DNA of 64,000 bases from positions 765,392 to 829,391 of the forward strand of contig QEOQ01000688.1 in assembly GCA_010279815.1 (NCBI GenBank), given 5' to 3'. Numbering within the stretch: position 1 is the first letter of the stretch; the number at the start of each line of letters is the position of its first letter. A program made the translations under genes and the position numbers. Source of the stretch: Brachionus plicatilis. Lineage: Eukaryota; Rotifera; Eurotatoria; Ploima; Brachionidae. The notes beneath the pieces were generated by a model that was given only the letters and a program-made list of their open reading frames with translations, did not search any database and was not told where the DNA came from. Positions 1 through 9,905 of the stretch are shown here, in pieces.

Positions 1-39
1 TCTTGACCAGGACTTTTTTTCTGAAAAAAAAAATTTTAA

Positions 40-475
40 GTCAGACTTTGATTTTTAAATTATTTTAGACTCAAGTCAAAGTCAGACTTTGACTTTGAAA
101 TTATTTTGAACTCAAGTCAAAGTCAGACTTTGACTTTGAAATAATTTTAGACTCAAGTCAAAGTCAGACTTTGACTTTGAAATAATTTTGAACTCAAGTT
201 AAAGTCAGACTTTGACTTTGAAATAATTTTAGACTCAAGTCAAAGTCAGACTTTGACTTTGAAATTATTTTAGACTCAAGTTAAAGTCAGACTTTGACTT
301 TGAAATTATTTTAGACTCAAGTCAAAGTCAGACTTTGACTTTGAAATTATTTTAGACTCAAGTCAAAGTCAGACTTTGACTTTGAAATTATTTTAGACTC
401 AAGTCAAAGTCAGACTTTGACTTTGAAATTATTTTAGACTCAAGTCAAAGTCAGACTTTGACTTTGACTTTTGAC
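40..475. repeat. 41-bp tandem array
   Basis: About ten head-to-tail copies of a 41-bp unit built from AGTCAAAGTCAGACTTTGAC followed by TTTGAAATTATTTTA. Successive CTCAAG motifs are 41 bp apart (for example 70 and 111). Copies differ at only a few bases (GA/AA before CTCAAG, GTC/GTT). The unit contains inverted AAAGTC/GACTTT words, so each copy can form a small hairpin. Similar loose AAGTC-rich tracts recur at about 600-840, 48810-48940 and 63460-63730. Confidence 0.9.
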
Positions 476-1689
476 GATTCTGACTTTAAAGTTTGACTTT
501 TGACCAACTCTGAATTTAGCAAAAAAAAAATAGAGCTATTTTTTTAAAACTAGATCCAGAATGAAAAGAATTTAGTTCTCGCGTAAGATAAGCTATAAAG
601 CATTTAATTCTAACCCGAGTTGTTTTCACGTCCCAAATTTAAGTTCAAGTCCAAACTTTTAATTTTTTAATCCGGACTTGGACTTAAAAAAAAAGTCACA
701 TGAATTTTTTGCCGTTCTAGGTAGTTATTGTGACGACCTAATGTTAATTTAATTTTAGTTAAAGGCAAGTCACTAAAACTAAAGTCCACGTTCGGACTTG
801 GACTTTACTTGAGACTTTTGACTTTTAAACAACTCTGATTCTAACTAAAACATAATTTTTATAATATCAAAATTTAAAATTTTTAAATATTGGAAACAAA
901 CTCTTTTCTTTATATTAGATGACAATTTTTTTAATTATAAATATAAGATTATCAGATGTACGGCGGTGTTTCCTTAAACCAGGTTGCTCATGGATAAGTA
1001 ATAAATTTTGTCTTAAAAAATTGTATAATCTTAAGTAGATAATACAATCAAGTAACTTTTCAAGATAGCTTGTTATGCTAATTAGAAGGACCTTGCTAAG
1101 TTTTTAAACTTTTCTTTAAGTGAAAAATAAGCAAATAATATCAAAATTTAATTTTAGCAATTAATTTGTGCAGTGTACATGTAAAAATTTAATTTAAAAG
1201 TAAATTTTCAATTCTTCCAATACTTATCCTAATTTCATCGCAATTTTTAATTTTTTTTTACTCAAATATTTTAAAAGCTAAATTTTTATTTAATTATTTT
1301 AATATCTGTTTAAAAAACAATTTATCTTCATAAATTTTTTAAGACCTTTTCTACAAATTAAAGTAATATTTTTTCCTTGTCCATTGCAACTTTCAAACGT
1401 TTGACTAAGAAAATTATAAATAAAAAAGCGAATAAAAATTTAATTATTTTTGATATTTTCTTGATCTGTGACTGATGCTTTTTAATTATTTCTTTTACTA
1501 TAAAAATGTAATACTTTATTTAATTTATTCGTATTATTCGAATATTTCCACAAACAATATAAACGTTAACCTAGGCCTGTTGTCGTATTTATAATAAATG
1601 TTATTTAATCTTTTGATAAAAAAAAAATTAAAAAAAAAAACAAATACACTGAGTTTTATTAACTTGACCTTATCCGAGGGTTAACATAA
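476..1689. other. AT-rich intergenic stretch
   Basis: No coding signal seen. The first 350 bases hold degenerate AAGTCC-type words related to the 41-bp array; the rest is A/T-rich sequence with homopolymer runs. Confidence 0.6.
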
Positions 1690-2131
1690 AAACACTGAAA
1701 TCAAGTTATTTCAAAATTGGTTTCTGAGAATGAATTTAGACAAGGAAGCGGATAATCTACAGTCGAGTCTTGTTATAACGATGCTGATTAATACGATATT
1801 CGCTTTATAACGATATTTTTTTTTCATAATTTACATTCCCCAATATAATAAAATGTTAAATTTCTTCGTTAATACGATGTTTCTTTAATACGATATCTAA
1901 TTAATACGATAGGTTTATTCAGAAAAAAACAAATAATTCAGTGTTAATTGATCGTTTTTAATACGATGTTGTTCTTTTAAACAAAAAATTGATGACCAAT
2001 TAACAAAAAATGAATAATAATTACCATAATTTTAAACTGTAAATTAGACTTTCTCAAGTACTGTATCTTTTTTTGTCTTTCTTTTTCAACATACAGTTTT
2101 TAACTTTTATTTTTATTTATTTTTTTTTATT

Positions 2132-2200
2132 CTGAAGGAGCATTAGGTCGATACAGATTTAACAAATAAATGAAAATAAAATAAATAATACATATATATG
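2132..2200 (+). repeat. hairpin plus (AATA)n retroelement 3' tail, copy 1
   Basis: Contains TCTGAAGGAGC, a GGTCGATACAGA arm, then ACAAATAAATGAAAATAAAATAA. Same family as the copies at 12660, 21735, 26315, 31017 and 36868. Here it is nested within the pogo-type element. Confidence 0.6.
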
Positions 2201-2210
2201 TAAACGAAAA

Positions 2211-2294
2211 ATGTCCACTCAAATTAAAAGAAAACCTTTGTCTTTAGACGAAAAACTTGAAATTTCGAATGATTTTAATAAAAATAATCTCTAA
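2211..2294 (+). pseudogene. pogo/Tigger transposase N-terminal remnant
   Basis: An ATG at 2211 opens 27 codons reading MSTQIKRKPLSLDEKLEI and then stops at 2292. The KRKxLSLDEKLEI block is the start of the CENP-B/psq-type helix-turn-helix found at the N terminus of pogo/Tigger transposases. It lies inside the inverted-repeat element at 1760-2505 in the expected orientation, so it independently supports that classification. The remaining domain and the DDE catalytic core are missing. Confidence 0.75.
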
Positions 2295-2850
2295 AATAAA
2301 AAAAAAAGGATCAATTTTGTAGGGTCGATTAGTCTTTTCAAAGTAAAATTGATAAATATTTTTCTTTTTAATCTGTTTTTTGTTTTTCAATAAACAATAA
2401 TTCCTTAAAAAAATTTTTTTTCGTCCCATCCTTTAACATGCAAATTTGATTAATACGATGTCCATTTTTTCCGCCTAAACACATCGTATTATCCAGACTC
2501 GACTGTAGCATTAAAAATTTAAAATTGTTTCCAAGTGTACTGACACTACAACCAATTTTCATTTCTGAAATGATTTTTAATAAATTTAGCTTTGAGTTAC
2601 AACGCTCTTTTATTTCACTAACTTTTGAAAAAAAGGTTAATTGTGAGTAAAAAGTTTCCAAAACAATACATAACTTTATCTGACAATTAATATTTTTTTC
2701 TGAAATTTCAACCAATTTGAAAAATTTAAATTTTATTTTTTTGATCTTCTCTGATTTTTCTTTTTTATTCTCAAAAAAGATTGTGTGGGTCCATTGAAAA
2801 AATTTTAATGTTATAATATATTTTTGATCTGATCTTGCCAATTTTGACAG

Positions 2851-3736
2851 CCAAAAAATTTGATGTGTCTAAACTCTTGGAAGAAAAGAATTTGAGTTTT
2901 ATTTTAACTATTTGTTTTCTATAAAAATTTTTTTATTCAGTTCAAACCAGTTTTAAAATTAATTTAAAAATTAAAGATCAATTTCCAGCCTTTGTCTAAA
3001 TGTAAATAGAATATTCTAAATAGAAAAAAATATATGTAGTGAATGTGTAATTGTGGAGGGCTGTCAGACCTTTACGACAAGTCACTTCCGATAAGTCATA
3101 TCCGACAATTATAACCAAACAAAATAACACAATTAATTTTTAAAAACTAAAATTTTTGAAATTTAATTTCAGTATTATTATCAAAAATACTCACAGGACA
3201 GATACCGCAATCGAAATACCCAAATTTTTGATAGAAAAATATACGAAAATCTTGGCAACTCTTATTCAATTAAGTATTTTACTAATAGTTCCTTAATCTA
3301 GTACAAAGCCGAACCCAGCTTGACTAACCTATTAATTAATTTAAATTTAGCAAAAAATTTTGTTATTTCGTTTAGTTAAAATTGTCGAAAAGGTCTGGCT
3401 AGCTTGTGAAAATTAGAGTAATCTTTCATTTTTTTATCAAAATATTTTCTGAAAAATAATTACCATCTAAGTTCAACAAATTTTGTAAATTGATAGTTCT
3501 AACTTTTTGAATTAAAAATGCAGAATTATCTAAATATTAACAACAACTTTTGATGAAAAGATAAAAATTCTAAAGAAAATTAAAGAAAAGTAAATTTTGT
3601 TAGAAACGGTAAAAAAAACCAAAAAGGTTTTATCAAATATTTTGATAATTTAAATTGTTAGATTGTTGAGTTATAAATTTCTTTATCGATGTGGATGGCA
3701 TTAAGAAAATTTTTTATCCATTGATAACACTATCGG
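2851..3736. other. intergenic, no feature seen
   Basis: AT-rich sequence between the LINE relic and the 3' end of the GTSF1-like gene. I see no coding exon, RNA gene or clear repeat. Confidence 0.5.
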
Positions 3737-4358
3737 TTATTTGTAAAATTTACCATAAATTTTGAGCATCTGTCCTCGTCCCCGACTTATTTTATGTTCA
3801 CTAAGAGTGCTCAAAGAGGACTGGCTTTGACTACTAGTTACGTCACTTTGTGATTTATCATCAAATATTGACTTGTCCTCACTTGATTCTAATTTTTCAA
3901 AAGAGGGTCTACTTCCAAGGGCCGGTTGAAGAACATCGATATCAGTATCTCGATCCCAGTCTTCATAATCCGGATTATGGACATAATTTTCATAAATTGG
4001 CACTGACAGGTCACAACTTTGAACATGGTGAGATCTTTTATTGACCAAACGATCTTTGTCAATACAAATCATTATGTGTTTTTCTTTTTCACTTGTTGGT
4101 ATTAAATGAGATGCGTTGAAAGGACAAGCGACAAATTGGCGTTCCAACTCCGGGTGAGACTAAATATTTGCTTATTATTAGAATGATAAAGAAACAAATA
4201 AAAGATAATTAAAAGTTAATTTTTAGTTATCTTTTAGCTAAAATTGGGTTTACTCTTCTGCATTTTATAATATGAGTTTGAAGTTTGTGTGCGGCAACTT
4301 TATGATTTGGATCAAACGGACAGGTGGCTAAAGAGTCTGGGGCAAATTCGTAGGACAT
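3737..4358 (-). CDS. GTSF1: GTSF1-like double CHHC zinc-finger protein (2 exons)
   Basis: Exon 1 is 4254-4358 (35 codons, ATG at 4358) and exon 2 is 3737-4159, with a 94-bp GT-AG intron; the product is 175 residues, close to the usual ~165. Two U11-48K/GTSF1-type CHHC fingers are visible with identical spacing C-x5-H-x9-H-x3-C: C13/H19/H29/C33 in exon 1 and C47/H53/H63/C67 in exon 2. The acidic tail contains YEDWDRD, like the conserved Trp segment that in known GTSF1 proteins touches PIWI. Family knowledge: GTSF1/Asterix proteins are PIWI cofactors in germline transposon silencing, and their fingers bind RNA. The C terminus is Ser/Gln-rich and ends GRGQMLKIYGKFYK. A second copy of exon 1 and its upstream region lies at 11741-12060. 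Confidence 0.88.
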
Positions 4359-4560
4359 TGTGTGAAAGATTTTTTATTAAAATAAACAATTGGAATATTT
4401 TTCAAAAATTTTATTTAAATTCTAGCAATAGTAAAAAATGCATGTATTGAAAAAATTAAATTAGAAAAATAATTTAACTAAATGGTTCCAAAATTTAAAA
4501 AAATTCAATTTAATAAAGAGTAAATTTGTTCAAATTGAAAATCATTCGATGCTCTAAGAA
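4254..4560 (-). repeat. segment duplicated at 11741-12060
   Basis: GTSF1 exon 1 plus about 200 bp upstream is repeated 7.5 kb away. The 105 coding bases are identical and the upstream part is nearly so, with a few substitutions and small indels. The shared upstream block probably includes the promoter. Confidence 0.9.
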
Positions 4561-4637
4561 AAAATTTATGGGAAAATTGTTTCAGCACAATCAAAAATCG
4601 TTTCAACACAGCCTTAAAATCTAACAAACACACTCAC

Positions 4638-5780
4638 TTACCGTATCCCCTTGTTTAGCGGCGCATGCTTTAATACCATGAATAGGATATTTGATGCATG
4701 GTCTAACATAGACCTCACAATGTTAAATTTTTTATTTTAAAAGTCCTATGGGTCACATAGTCGATACATATTAAAAACGTAGCGTTTATAATAGAAATTC
4801 AAATAGAAAAGCAGAGCTTCAAAAAAAGTCTTTATTAGAGACTCGGGGTTTTAAACTTAAAAAAAATTAAATATAAAAAATATTAATTGAGTTTTTTTTT
4901 TAGATGCGACGTTAAAGTTATGGTAAAAAAAATATTAAGAATATTAAAAAAGTTTAATTTTAATTAATGACCCGGCATTTAAATTTAAAAATTTAAGACA
5001 ATAAAGGGAAAAAAAAAATTAAAAAAAATTATTTTTTCGATTTATTCATAGAACCTTTCTTTCTTCCTAGTGGCTTTCTAACTGAACCATTCTTGTTGTA
5101 AACAAATTTGGGTGGATCGTTTCAAACCATCATTATATCTAATGGGATTTGTACTGATGATATACACTGGGAAATATTTGGTGTTTGTGAAATAGGGGCT
5201 AAATTTACTTGAGACGATGATTACCAAAATATAGTCAGAATAATAATATTCCCATTGTTGTCGGTACACAGCAGGGTCACACCGTTCAACGTTTGCCATT
5301 GCAAGATATCCCAATACAACAAAATATAGAAAATACTTCAACAAGTGTTAGTACGTCATTTGTTTACAACAAGAATGGTTCAGTTAGAAAGCCACTAGGA
5401 AGAAAGAAAGGTTCTATGAATAAATCGAAAAAATAATTTTTAACTGAACCATTCTTGTTGTAAACAAATGGCGTACTAACACTTGTTGAAGTATTTTCTA
5501 TATATTTTTTTACCATAACTTTAACGTCGCATCTATAAAAAAAACTCAATAAATATTTTTTATATTTAATTTTTTTTTAAGTTTAAAACCCCGAGTCTCT
5601 AATAAAGACTTTTTTTGAAGCTCTGCTTTTCTATTTGAATTTCTATTATAAACGCTATGTATCGACTATGTGGACTTTTAAAATAAAAAATTTAACATTG
5701 TGAGGTCTATGTTAGACCATGCACCAAATATCCTATTCATGGTATTAAAGCATACGTCGCTAAACAAGGGGATACGGTAA
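4638..5780. repeat. 1.1-kb nested palindromic element
   Basis: Outer arms of about 300 bp are inverted copies: 4638-4940 opens TTACCGTATCCCC and about 5500-5780 closes GGGGATACGGTAA. Both carry the same GTATCGACTATGTG, CCCCGAGTCTCTAATAAAGA and ACTTTAACGTCGCATC words. Inner inverted pieces (5036-5108 against 5358-5435, and 5440-5520) repeat AACTGAACCATTCTTGTTGT. It looks like two head-to-head copies of one transposon end, with the coding tail at 5224-5436 in the middle. Confidence 0.8.
5224..5436 (+). pseudogene. transposase C-terminal fragment with basic AT-hook-like tail
   Basis: A plus-strand reading runs through QQGHTVQRLPLQDIPIQQ and ends SVRKPLGRKKGSMNKSKK at a TAA (5434-5436). The basic tail resembles the AT-hook ends of the MULE transposases elsewhere in this window (GRGRPRKN types). 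An in-frame stop upstream shows it is not a whole gene. Class assignment to MULE is inference from the tail alone. Confidence 0.45.
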
Positions 5781-6129
5781 TAACACCCCTAAATCATTGT
5801 TCTGCACACTCAAAAAATTTTTTCAAACTGAAAAAATATTAACTTAATTTTACACTTTTCAAAACAAAATCAGGAATCGTGCTTTTGTTAATATGCCTAA
5901 AAAAGGTCGGCCAAAAAATTCTTCAAAAGACTTAGAATATTAATTATATTAAACTAACATTTATAATAAACCTAAATTTTGATTTCTTTATCAATTTTAT
6001 TAAATAATTAAAAGTCTGAATAAACATAATATAAAAAGTGTGTTAAAAAGTTTTCTATGAATTTTTCTAGAAACAGTGTTAAGTGTGTATCTAAGTATAG
6101 TGTGTTGGTTAGATTTTAAGGATGTGCTG
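5781..6129. other. intergenic, no feature seen
   Basis: AT-rich linker between the palindromic element and the Tc1 relic; nothing recognisable. Confidence 0.4.
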
Positions 6130-6720
6130 GTTAAATATTTATCTCTATGAACCATTCCTTCACTTTTTTTGCACGATGACAAGAGGTATTGTCTCGCTGA
6201 AATATTAAGGCCTCTTCTTCTCTCAACATATCCACTGATGGAATTAAGTTATTTTCTAAAATATCAACATACATTTTAGAATAAAGCCTTCCGTCAAATA
6301 TAGAAAAAATTCTTAGGCCATAGTAGCTCATACAGCACCAAATTCTAATGGAACCAATTCATTGCTTTATTCGTTTAATAATGCAATCTTCATTATACTT
6401 ATCTGTTGGCATCTTTCTTAACTGAATTTGATTTTTTCTATTGTCTTCTTCAATGTTCATTTCGTCACCTAACATTATTAGTCTCTATTTAGCCTAATTC
6501 CATGATTTTACATTGAGACATAATATTTTTCTAGCTTTTTTTGAGATTTTGTTAATCTTGGTTTTGAAACCGCATATACTCCATTCAAGTTTTCTTTCTA
6601 ATAATCTTTGTCTTACCAGAGAATTTGATGCTTTTCTGCCATTTAACATTTTCCAGTTATGAGCTTAAATAGGTGATGGCTAAGCTCTATTTTTTTATCA
6701 AACGGACTTATTGGCGATCT
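6130..6720 (-). pseudogene. Tc1-type transposase relic
   Basis: Read on the minus strand with several stops, the pieces align in order with a Tc1 transposase: an RQRLLERKL helix-turn-helix-like piece near 6620, LGDE near 6470 where the first catalytic Asp (usually WSDE) should be, IGSIRIWCCMSYYG with DGRLYSKMYVDILENNL around 6240-6340, then FQRDNTSCHRAKKVKEWF at 6140-6200, which holds the second catalytic Asp and the CH pair. The final Glu region is lost. The element is dead, and I could not pair its inverted repeats. Confidence 0.75.
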
Positions 6721-6905
6721 TTGATAGTAAAAATCTTAGGTCTTTCAGATCTTGGACGATCTTCGTATGATATAATCTTCTTCGTAAATTTCCTAGTGTA
6801 TTTTGATTAAGATCCCGTTTTATGTTTGACAGTATTTTAATAATATTTAGCCTTTTATTGCAGCATTCTTTAATTTCGTCAACCAATTGATTAAAATTTA
6901 ACTTA
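6720..6905 (-). pseudogene. LINE reverse-transcriptase fragment
   Basis: The minus strand reads VDEIKECCNKRLNIIKIL followed by LNQNTLGN, closely parallel to the LINE relic at 2510-2840 (SEIKERCNSKLNLLKIIS, STLGN). It is therefore a second fragment of the same LINE family, truncated against the Tc1 relic. Confidence 0.55.
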
Positions 6906-6942
6906 CAGCGGTTCTAATAAAAACGTAACGCCAAAAAAGACG

Positions 6943-7255
6943 GGTTCAAATACCGTCCGTACAGTCCGGCCGTCCCGACCGTTCAACGGTAACCGACCGT
7001 CCGAACAACGGTGGCTTAGCCGTCCGTCCGACCTAGCCGTCCGACCTAGCCGTCCGACCTAGCCGTCCTAGCCGTCCGTCCGACCTAGCCGTCCGACCTA
7101 GCCGTCCGACCTAGCCGTCTTAGCCGTCCGTCCGACCGGCTAGGTCGGTCGGACGGTTCAGTCGGTCGGACGGCTAGGTCGGTCGGGTAGTTCGGACGGT
7201 TCAGTCGGTCGGACGGCTAGGTCGGTCGGCTAGGTCGGTCGGACGGTTCAGTCTC
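6943..7255. repeat. GC-rich palindromic minisatellite
   Basis: The left half repeats CCGTCCGACCTAG; from about 7138 the right half repeats its reverse complement GGTCGGACGGCTA. The whole block is mostly G+C in a roughly 20-25% GC setting. The halves can fold into one long hairpin. The motif has a short unit (9-13 bp) with variable spacing. Confidence 0.9.
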
Positions 7256-7699
7256 TGGTAATTTTCCTAAGCAACTCTTTATACTAAATGATCTGTAATT
7301 TAAAGGATCTTGTAAAAGAGAGCCATTTATTTTTGAATCAAAGTAATGTTCGAAGTTTTCCAATATTTCGGAAGTCTACCTTTTCGAAGAGATAAATTAA
7401 AAACATCAATGATTTCTTTTATTGATTTTCTAGTTAAGTTTTTAATATTAACTCATGAATTTTTTAAGTTCCAGATAGCGCTTCTTTTTCAATTTTTTTT
7501 AAAGCCATAATTAATTCATTTAAGCAAATTGAATTATTTAATTTACACTGATTAAACTTTTAAAGAATTCAGAGTTAGAATTAATTATTTCGATATCTTT
7601 TTCAGTTTAAAATAAATAAGAATTAGGACTAAATATTGAAGACAAGAGTTCTCAGAAGCATTTTTCCTTTTCTTCATTTGGTTTCAATTATTAATAATT
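7256..7699. other. intergenic, no feature seen
   Basis: AT-rich, no coding potential recognised. Confidence 0.4.
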
Positions 7700-8190
7700 T
7701 GAAATAAAAAAATAATTTTAAATTAATATTGCAAGCATTTTCATATTTGAAATTAATTTCTTAAGTGAAATAAAATGAATTTAATTTTTATTTGGAAATT
7801 TGAAAAAATATTGAAAATTATTTTATTTACTTTTAAATAATTTATTTATTTATTTGTTTATCTGTACAGAATAAAAATAAAATAAATGAAAAAGTTAAAT
7901 AAGATAAAATAAAATGAAAAAAAAGATCTAGTGAACCATAATCCACATATTATGCGAGCAATTCTTGTTCCAGGGTTTGTGAACAATTAGTTCACCTAAT
8001 TTTTCTGTCCACTAAAAGGTGAACTAAAATAGAATTGGGTGATCAAATTTCAAATTAGGCGAGAAACTTTTAGATCAGGTGAGCAAATTGAATAGAATAG
8101 CAATTTAATAGAATGCCTAATTCTCAAAACAAATGAAGTTAAAATTTTTTTTGTTTTTTTAGTTTAATTTGAAGTAGTTTTAGAAATAGA
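7700..8190. repeat. dispersed element, left part (paralogous to 43440-43920)
   Basis: It matches 43440-43920 in order: the GGAATTTGAAAAAATATTGAAAATT block, a TTTATTTATTTGTTTATCT tract, then GTGAACCATA/GTTCACCTA and CAAATTAGG/CCTAATTCTC words. Sequence resumes matching at 9770-9905 (against 43925-44055). The sequence from about 8190 to 9770 is thus an insertion relative to the other copy. Words like GTGAACCATA at 7930 and ATGAACCATAGTTCACCTA near 9530 may be inverted ends of an intermediate element. Confidence 0.65.
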
Positions 8191-8392
8191 ATTTGCTCTG
8201 ATCTAGTTGACCAGGTATTACCATATTAAATAACATAATAAAAATTAAAGAAAATTAAAATTAATTTATCTTCCTTCAACTGTTTGACTTTGGGAAACAA
8301 AGATTCATCTATATCGCAAATTTTACCTATTCCGCCCAAATTTAAATTTTTTATCGAATTGTTTATTTTTCTGTCTTATTTTTTAAGGCATG

Positions 8393-9339
8393 TATTTTAC
8401 GTGATACTAAATTTATTTTTCTGCTACTAAAAAAAAAATGATACCAATTTTATTTTTATTTCTTAATTTTTATGCTATTAAAAAATAATTAATTGATACA
8501 AATTATAAGAAAATGATATTAATTTTTATTGATGATAATAAAAAATACAATAAAAGAAAAATAAGAAAAAAAAAGAAAAAATTAATTTTTTTTAGATCTT
8601 TTGCTCGCAGGTTTACTTTGATCACTGATTTGGTTTTTGCGAGGTCTACCTCTCGGACGTTTAGCTGAGCAATTTTCTACTAAATTCAACACACTTGGCT
8701 CTGATTCGAATACACCATGAACGATATTTAGCTGCTCATTTGTTTGTTCATATGACGTCGTTGGTGCTTCAACTTGCTCTTGTAAATTTTGACCATTCTA
8801 AATCTCTTGCCTTGATTTAAATTACCCTTACCCCATTTTTGGCCTTCAAACACACCTTTTAAGACTCGATCGGCTATTTCATAGTTGGTAAAACTACAAA
8901 ACGCAAAATAATTTCGACTTATTCCTCTTGTTTTTTTTGGTTGAGCCTCTTCCAAATAGTCAGCATCTTGCAATGCTTCTTCATTGGATTCAGCTTGGTT
9001 ACGATGAGGAACAAATTCGTAACTCGTTGATTCTTCAGTCATTGTTTGATTGATTATAAACAGAAAAACGGGAAGTTTTTTATATTATTCCGAATTGACA
9101 ACTCATTAATTGCTTAATTAGTTCAATCAACATGTTTGAGTATATTAACACATTGATATAAATGTCAATTAATATTTATTTGATTAATTATTTGATACCA
9201 ATTAAAAAAAATATTAGTATCACATTAACAAAATTAGTATCATTTTAATTTTATTTTTAGTATCATAAGTGTGAATTTTAGTATCATTTTTATTTTTTTT
9301 TTAGTAGCAGAAAAATAAATTTAGTATCAGCATAAAATA
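8393..9339 (-). mobile_element. MULE-type transposon, internally deleted (family a)
   Basis: Long inverted ends share GATACTAAATTTATTTTTCT plus GCTACTAAAAAAAAA just inside both borders. Outside, TAAGGCATG (8384-8392) and TAAGTCATT (9340-9348) match at 7 of 9 positions, consistent with a decayed 9-bp target duplication, the MULE hallmark. The interior codes only for transposase N- and C-terminal pieces (8582-9042), so the DDE core is missing. Confidence 0.75.
8582..9042 (-). pseudogene. MULE transposase N-terminus joined to AT-hook C-terminus
   Basis: An ATG at 9042 opens an acidic start (MTEESTSYEFVPHRNQ) followed by FCSFTNYEIADRVLKGVFE, like the N-terminal finger region of the other MULE proteins here. 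A frameshift near 8800 moves into a frame ending KRPRGRPRKN and then KRSKKN, with stop at 8582: an AT-hook tail. The catalytic DDE region and SWIM finger of the complete relative (44249-46207) are absent. The frameshift and deletion mean no active transposase; a truncated DNA-binding peptide of 104 residues could still be made. Confidence 0.65.
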
Positions 9340-9769
9340 TAAGTCATTTTTTAATTCTTATTTATCAATTGAATTATTATTTTTTTAATATTAAAATTAA
9401 AAAAATAATAATTTACATTTACATTTAGTTTTTTTTCTAAATAGATAAAAAATATTAAAATAGGTGAATAATTTTTATATTAGGGGAACAGTTCAAAAAC
9501 CTGAGAACAAGAATTGTTCCAGTAATTGATGAACCATAGTTCACCTAACCGACTTGACCCGAAAAACTTTGTTCTTTTCTTTATAAATTTTGACTTTAGT
9601 GATAATTGACGTTCATTTGACGTATTTTAACAAATACTCAAATTAGAAAGAATGGAAAAAGGAGTGAAGATAGTTTTTAAAAAAAAAAATATTATCTTAA
9701 ATATCATCATATCAATTAATCAAAGGTCACAAATCCAAGGTTAAAATTAGAAAAAAAAAGTTGCTGTTG

Positions 9770-9905
9770 TATGCTTGCAATATTAATTTAAAATTATTTT
9801 TTTATTTGAGACTGAAAAAAATATTTGAAACATCGCACTTTTTCAATATAATTTCAACATTGGATACACTTTGTAATTCAAACACAAAAAACTAAACCAA
9901 ATCGA
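9770..9905. repeat. dispersed element, right part (paralogous to 43925-44055)
   Basis: CTTGCAATATTAA, TTTTATTTGA, ATATTTGAAACAT and AATTTCAACATTGGATACA occur in the same order in both places with small differences. This is the continuation of the repeat at 7700-8190. Confidence 0.75.

Larger units (their letters stand above)
1760..2505. mobile_element. pogo/Tigger-type DNA transposon, internally deleted
   Basis: The ends are inverted repeats beginning CAGTCGAGTCT, with TAATACGAT-type words behind them on both sides. Both outer ends abut a TA dinucleotide (1758-1759 and 2506-2507), the expected duplicated target. The interior has further ATAACGAT/AATACGAT words, as in pogo/Tigger/Jerky-like elements. 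At 746 bp it is far too short for a full transposase; only the first codons of one remain (2211-2294). The element lies inside a LINE relic, which dates it as younger than that LINE. Confidence 0.85.
1690..2850 (-). pseudogene. LINE reverse-transcriptase relic, split by a pogo-type insertion
   Basis: On the minus strand, 2508-2840 translates to a stretch containing SEIKERCNSKLNLLKIIS and STLGN, which resembles the thumb/C-terminal part of non-LTR reverse transcriptases (the usual pattern is a conserved Cys-Asn-x-Arg-Leu-Asn-x-Leu-Lys block). The reading resumes on the far side of the transposon, about 1760 down to 1690, as DYPLPCLNSFSETNFEI, again typical of the region after the thumb in LINE proteins. 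No start, catalytic motif or complete domain survives, so this is a dead fragment that served as an insertion target. The exact LINE clade cannot be told from this piece. Confidence 0.6.

Noticed and set aside
40..475. CRISPR-like array
   Set aside because: Repeats are contiguous with no unique spacers, and the genome is clearly eukaryotic.
3850..4044. Plus-strand ORF opposite GTSF1 exon 2
   Set aside because: Mirror of the coding exon; the minus-strand CHHC fingers and splice sites decide the strand.
6906..6945. Tc1-like terminal repeat CAGCGGTTCTAATAAAAACG belonging to the adjacent Tc1 relic
   Set aside because: It points away from the relic, and no matching second end was found to the right, so I did not define an element from it.
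6936..6962. tRNA-like T-arm (GACGGGTTCAAATACCGTC)
   Set aside because: The loop is nine bases, not seven, and no D-arm, anticodon arm or acceptor stem can be drawn around it; it belongs to the GC-rich repeat.
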